Assembly: GCA_920105625.2 (NCBI GenBank)
Contig: OV050033.1
Span: forward strand, 372,001-436,000
Direction of reading: 5' to 3'
From: Clusia tigrina
Taxonomy: Eukaryota > Arthropoda > Insecta > Diptera > Clusiidae
Length of the DNA stretch: 64,000 nucleotides
Shown here: positions 58,633-64,000 of the stretch, piece by piece
Position numbering within the stretch: position 1 is the stretch's first letter
Layout: every line of letters starts with the position of its first letter
Program-made: the position numbers and the translations under genes
The notes under the pieces: model-generated
What the model was told of the DNA's origin: nothing
Seen by the model: the letters and a program-made list of their open reading frames with translations, nothing else
Database searches by the model: none

Positions 58633-61140
58633 GCAAATTGCATAATTTTGGAACAATAACAACTTCCACAAAATGCGCAACAACATTGGAAACAAAGGCA
58701 AGCACAGAGCCGGCATGGAGTGAACAGCGTGCAGTGCGCAGCATATGAGCATTAAAATGCACATCGAGCAGAAGCTGCCAACATGCATGTTGACGCGAAC
58801 ACTTTGTCAGCCTGTCAAAAACGTCGCCGCATCACTGCTCTGGGCGTGTGTGTCACTGCTGCTGTTGCTTCGCAAGAAACTGTCTGCAGCCTGACAATAG
58901 ACGCGCTTAGCCAACGCAAGCAATTTGTTCAGCTAAATTGGCAGCGTTTAAAATTGCACAAGTATGTGTCTAGGCGCAAGTGCCAACAGCCAGCAACAAC
59001 AACACCAACAAGCGTACATGGCACATGCTACTTGTGCTGCCTCCGCTACACGCGCCTCTCACAGTATTGCTGCTGCCCGTGGCAAGGGCAAATTTTGTTT
59101 GCATTTCGCTACTGTTGCTGACGCGGCTGCTGTTGCTACTGCCGCTGGCGCAAGCTGGCATACTGTAATAAGATAATAATCGCAGACAGTTTGGCACCGG
59201 TGAACACAAAAGTTGTCTAGGCCGCGAGTGTGTGAATGAGGGTCTACGTGCAAGTGTAAAGTGAGGCTCGGGAAGGCCAAGCAACAAGTCATTGTAACTT
59301 GCCACATACGCGAATTGTTCTCATACTGAACATCGTTCCCAACCCTTGCCTCATCTAGTAGAGACACATAAGAAACGCTGCGCTGATAGAGAATTACGAT
59401 GCCTTATCTTAATTGCCGAAAATAAAAAAACATACTAGCAACATCAGTTCATATATCACAGCGTCAGCTCAAGGCAAGTGATGCTGCAACAGCAGTTGAT
59501 GCATAGTGGGACGAACGCAGACGTTTGGATCACAATTGTCAAAAAATGGTGCTTCACATGAGCAGACTGAAGGTAGAAATGCGTGCGTATGCAACAACGC
59601 CTCACCAAATTCAACGATGTCAGAAGCCCAAACGCTCCATGGAACATTGTCTTGTAACATAGAAGATTCTCTGACTTGTACGAAGGCTCGTAACTTGAGT
59701 GTTCACGCGACTTTTGCAGTTTATTTCCCTGTAAATATAAGAATGATCTTGAGAGTGTATTTGAAGGTTTGAATACATCTTCCATGGTGCAAAAGTATTT
59801 GAAATTACATACAAATCTACTTCTTATTTGTACCACTGTGCGCCGCCTTATTTGCAGATTTTTCACCAGAAAAACTCAGTCATAATTAAATATGATTTTT
59901 AATTATAGCTACATTTTAAAAGGAAAGTGCACACGGGTTAAATTAACAGCGAAATCATTGGCATGCGTATTACGCGCATTTGAAGCTATCTGACAGCAGC
60001 AAAACAAAACAAAAGTGAAAAACATACAAACAAGTGGCAATAGGAGCAACAGCAACATTGGCAGCGACTCATTAACAAATGCAATGCATTAAGAAGAGTG
60101 CTGCTGTGCCGCCGAACTTGGGTGTATTCGTTCGTTACGGAGTAGGCTACTTGAAATTGCTGGTTGCAGCTTTCAGTTGGAAAGAGTAGTATACGGTAAA
60201 ATTCTACCGAAGAATAAGCAGTCATTAAATCCTTAGACGAAATGTTGCCCAACATAAAAGAGGAGATTAAGGACATGGTTAAGTTTATCACTTATGCTGG
60301 GATTGAATCTTTTGAATCTCTCTTTATAAAAAAGCTCCTCCTGCTGGCCAAACTTAATAGGAGGCAAACCCTTTCAAGAGTCAGCGGGTTCTCTGCTCTT
60401 CAGCTCCATTTCTAAACACTAATAGAGATGTTCTGAACTGTACGAGAACGTACAAGAAGTAATGTAAAATCAGAACGTAAAAATTTACCAGCGTGATAAT
60501 CGGGAACATAAATTATAATAATGTATGTGATATTTAACATATAATTCATGATTTTCCATACCTGAATTGGTCGTTTTTGTTTGATTTTTTTATTCAATTT
60601 CTCAAAAACTAAAAAACAGTGATTCAGATTTCATATATTTCTAAAAAGTGCTTTTGATAAATGAACCTATTCAGGGGTTGTGGACGATATCGTTCTTTAG
60701 AAAGTGCATGTTAAGTTAAAAACGTTCTAATTACTGGTTAGGATATAGTAAGCGATACATATGCACTAAAAATTAGACTAAGTGAAGTTGATTTCAGCTA
60801 ATTTTCAAGAAGAAGAAGATACCCTGTACAAACATGTCCAGATTGTTGTGTCCTCATATCGAAAATCGTTGATTGACTTCGTTCAGAGAATTTGTGAAGC
60901 ATTACTTGGAGCCATATCAAACAAACCATTGTTTCTATTCCTTTCATTTATTTATTTCAATTGAAAGTATAACAATAAGAAAATCAAAATTTGTCGAGGC
61001 AACCCGAAATACTTTTCGCGAAACGTCGGAGCAATTTTCGGAAGTCCTGACAAATTTAGAAAGTTGTAAAACTCGCTTAAATTAACTTCAGCCATTCTCA
61101 TTGCCTGGAGACACAGCGCTTTCAGAACCTCATGATAGAT

Positions 61141-61419
61141 TTATTTGGAGTACTCGATAACCAAGCTTAATGTTCCAACAGTGGCATTGCTGATGTTGCA
61201 GCTTAACCGAGCATCCTCGCAGAATAGCATGAGTGTGGTGGCTGCCGGTTCATCCATCTGTGTCTGTCGTATGTGCTCCTCGTTTGCAGCAATTAATGTT
61301 GCTGTTACTATATTGCACAAATGTGACTGGTTATTGTGCGCGGTACTGATGAGTGCAGTCAAACTGGTCTCGCTGTCTCTCTGTGCCTCCTGCCGACCAT
61401 CCGTCTGTTTGCTTGCCAT
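61141..61419 (-). CDS. Uncharacterised ORF, 92 residues
   Basis: The open minus frame (MASKQTDGRQEAQRDSETS ... LSLVIEYSK) has protein-like composition and lies within the presumed Trim9 5' intron. A plus frame of equal length overlaps it, so chance is likely. It contains neither a B-box nor a RING pattern. Confidence 0.12.
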   Translation of the reverse strand: MASKQTDGRQEAQRDSETSLTALISTAHNNQSHLCNIVTATLIAANEEHIRQTQMDEPAATTLMLFCEDARLSCNISNATVGTLSLVIEYSK

Positions 61420-62759
61420 TCATTGCAATTAAAACATTAAACAGATTTTTAATTTAATTTTAAATGGGTTGATTATTTCGCATACTTTTGCAATTAACGA
61501 TGGCGTCTTCTGCCACTTTGGTTAGTTTTTCTTTCAAATTTGCACTTATACGAGCTCTGCTGCAATGCTTAAATGTTAATGGATTTGAATTCTCAAAACA
61601 CCACAAAAACACTACCAAAAACAAGAAAATTAATGATAAATAAGGCTGGAGTGCAACACAAAAATAGTCGAGTGTGCTGAGTTATGAGAGAAGCGGCATT
61701 GTACCAGTGGTGCAAGACACTCTTCGATTTCAAATGGCCGAATACTTCAAGACATAAATTGAAGCTGGCAGCTTTTCTGAATTTTGTTTATTATGGGCAG
61801 CTCTTTTTGTAAATAATTTTCTTTAAAAACAGAAATCCACTGTCGTGCGGTACGTGACTATCCAACGCATCATCACTGTGTAACACTTAACAACTGGGTA
61901 AAGCAACACCTGTTCGTAGGCCTTCGTTATCCATGAAATCATCAAATACGTAAATCCCGACCAGCCCAAATAAAAATATTTAACCACAATGGAAGCTAAA
62001 TGTGCACTCGAGGTGCCCCAGCATTGAAATAACACATTTTATAAATAGCAACTGTCTGCATTTTGCATCATTACGCTCTTAATCAACTCCCTTCCGTGCG
62101 GTAAGGGAGGAGTGAGTATAAGCGGTCTGACAGATCCTTGGAAATTACCATTTTGAATCAATGTGAAAATTGTCCGGCTGAAATAGGAATGCATATTAAA
62201 TTTTATATATTGCATAAATATAACATTGGAGATTATATTGATGGACCGGTCGAATAAGTGCATCGACTGTATATTCAGACGCAATCACGTACACACTCTA
62301 TGCAAATTGAACTGAGAAAGTATCACGCACAAACTAGTTATAACCCAGCAGAAAACTTTATGAACAGAGAAACATGAAATTATTATGTTTTTTTACAATA
62401 GACATGTCATTGGAGGTAGTGGTGTAACTGTTTTCTTCTCGTATAAGCCAGTCTGTATTTTCTGCCTTTTTTCATTATTCAGAAAGTATGAAGAAACATC
62501 GCAAGTCTGAGATGCGTTTTTATTGTTTCTAATCAATACCACTTTTCCATAAAAAATAAAGAGGAACGAAATAAAATATCGCTAGAATTACACAGTGAGG
62601 GCACGATTGCCAGGAAGTCCCCGTTTTTCTGCATTCCAACCCCTGATTATTTTTAGATACCAAAATACCGTCTGACAATCGACAATTAATTTTTTCAGAT
62701 TCTCCAATTATTTGAAATATTTCTATTGGAATGTAATTCAAAATTTTTCGTTCTCGTGT

Positions 62760-63410
62760 TACGCTTTTCAATGTTAGTGATTCATGGAAGGTATAAAGAG
62801 GGTATACCAAAGGGAGTAATGCACATTGGGTCCATACTAGTGTGTGTGCAAGATATCGGATATTGGACACGCCTCCCTTCCATATAATCAACGAACCCCT
62901 CTTAAATTACTATAGCTGTGCTCCTAATAATAATATATGACATACAAATATGATATACAAATTGGTAGCAGTATACATTAAGTTCGTACTAGTGTGCATG
63001 TAAAATATAGACAGATTATTACTACTGCCACGGCGACAATTAACCAATATTTAGTACTGGGTCCATATGCAAGATTCATCCACGAAATTTGAGACGAAGG
63101 TTCACTGGGCTACTATAAAACACCAAACAAAAAATGGAAGTGGCCCTTTTGACACCCACGCTTTTATTGATACATATTTATAATACAGGACCTATGCCAA
63201 ATTCTTGCACAGTATTTTACATGAATAAGTGTATTGACGCTACAAAGCCATTGGCGAGAAATGGGGACGATCAGATAAGGCCACGGCTCCCTCCATTATA
63301 ATCAACTGTGGGTAGCCTACCAAAAATTACCCTTAATATGCTCCTAATATTGATATATTAATAAAATGAACATTGTATAACTCATAGTAGCATGTAAGGC
63401 TAAAGGGTAT
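62760..63410. repeat. Degenerate tandem copies of a relic dispersed repeat
   Basis: Similar phrases recur about 420 bp apart: CACGCCTCCCTTCCATATAATCAAC (near 62870) against CACGGCTCCCTCCATTATAATCAAC (near 63282), each followed within ~50 bp by AAATTAC and GCTCCTAATA. Shorter echoes (GTCCATACTAGTGTG, GTTCGTACTAGTGTG) lie near 62830 and 62983. It resembles the 27.7-28.2 kb repeat in style (CACGCC...CATATAA). Confidence 0.5.
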
Positions 63411-64000
63411 TGCGAAGTCAGTTTAACTAGACTCCACCTTTATTTATTTGTAATTTAGAAAAGAGCTGACTAAAACGAAAGAGTTGACCAATAAGCCATG
63501 AAGTGATATGTGAATGATAATTCCACATCTTAATTGTGGAATTTTTTTATAAAGTCGAACGACAGTGCCAAAGCATCAGAGTAAAACCAAGCAAAGGGGC
63601 TTAACGACTTCGTGCTTGCAGCGAATGCCGCCAACTCTTTCCCCACGACTCGTGAGTAATGCCGCATTAAAACGATAAAAAGCTTAAAATATGTCTTACG
63701 ATATGACAAGGTATGAATTTAAAATGAATTGCCGTTGATTTATAACCACTTCATGAGGATAAGGATGAGGTTGGTGATGAGTAAGAAGTGAAGATCGATG
63801 CAGACGCTGGTGGAGATGCTGACGGAGACGCCATGCATGATTATTTTAAATTGGATTATTTGTTTAAGGTGGCAAGCTTTTGACATATGTGAATACAAAT
63901 GAAGTGCAGCGATGGCGTACGACATGATATGATATGATACAGCCAACCACCTGCAATTATTTATAAGACGCTTGTGAGAATTTTGTAGGAGGCAGTGGGT

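Larger units (their letters stand above)
54517..64000 (-). other. Long 5' intron of Trim9 (continues beyond window)
   Basis: No RING, B-box or other upstream Trim9 exon could be found on the minus strand from 54517 to 64000, so the intron exceeds 9.4 kb. It contains an Asn-rich plus ORF (55846-56136), a 20-bp tandem duplication (57369-57408), an AATAAAAT-type stretch (58580-58630) and relic repeats (62760-63410). Confidence 0.7.

Noticed and set aside
58783..59121. Overlapping plus and minus ORFs of 110 residues rich in Cys/Ala/Thr
   Set aside because: CAACAA/GCTGCT low complexity opens several frames on both strands; none has a domain.
59456..59866. 136-residue minus ORF
   Set aside because: Competing open frames lie on the same DNA in both strands, with no recognisable motif or splice evidence.

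Overview
This is an animal nuclear genome window, most likely from a higher (schizophoran) fly. The genes have short, canonical fly-type introns. The best-resolved gene is an orthologue of the neuronal ubiquitin ligase TRIM9 (Drosophila Trim9). The spacer DNA is AT-rich, with CAA/GTT microsatellites, LINE and SINE insertions and degenerate repeats like those common in fruit-fly (tephritid) genomes. The tephritid placement is an inference, not something I could search. No bacterial, phage, plasmid or CRISPR feature is present.

Layout. (1) 1-13.4 kb is mostly non-coding. It holds a candidate first coding exon with a signal peptide on the minus strand near 1.75-1.98 kb, and a 210-bp tRNA-derived SINE at 5566-5775 with a perfect 10-bp target-site duplication. 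(2) 13.6-15.2 kb is a decayed, internally deleted non-LTR retrotransposon (minus) of the RTE-like endonuclease/reverse-transcriptase type. (3) 20.5-25.1 kb is a second, larger decayed non-LTR retrotransposon (minus), with a 5' leader, ORF1, endonuclease, reverse transcriptase and RNase H (LOA/Bilbo-like). A 277-bp AT-rich insertion with its own 10-bp duplication is nested in it. (4) 36.1-37.5 kb is an apparently intact five-exon gene (plus) for a secreted 397-residue acid lipase; one of its introns needs a GC donor and splits the catalytic nucleophile elbow. (5) 44.0-54.5 kb carries the last eight coding exons (minus) of Trim9: coiled coil, COS region, fibronectin type III and B30.2/SPRY, 430 residues, all phases consistent and no disabling change. 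The RING and B-box exons are not in the window, so the gene continues past the right edge through an intron of more than 9.4 kb. (6) 54.5-64 kb is that intron, with an Asn-rich opposite-strand ORF and relic repeats.

The lipase and Trim9 are convergent neighbours with about 6.4 kb between their stop codons; nothing suggests that they work together. Most long open frames elsewhere look like chance ORFs in low-complexity DNA. I found no convincing new biological system. The points most worth checking are the lipase GC-AG intron, the nested retroposon-like insertion, the SINE, and the candidate secreted-protein exon at the left.
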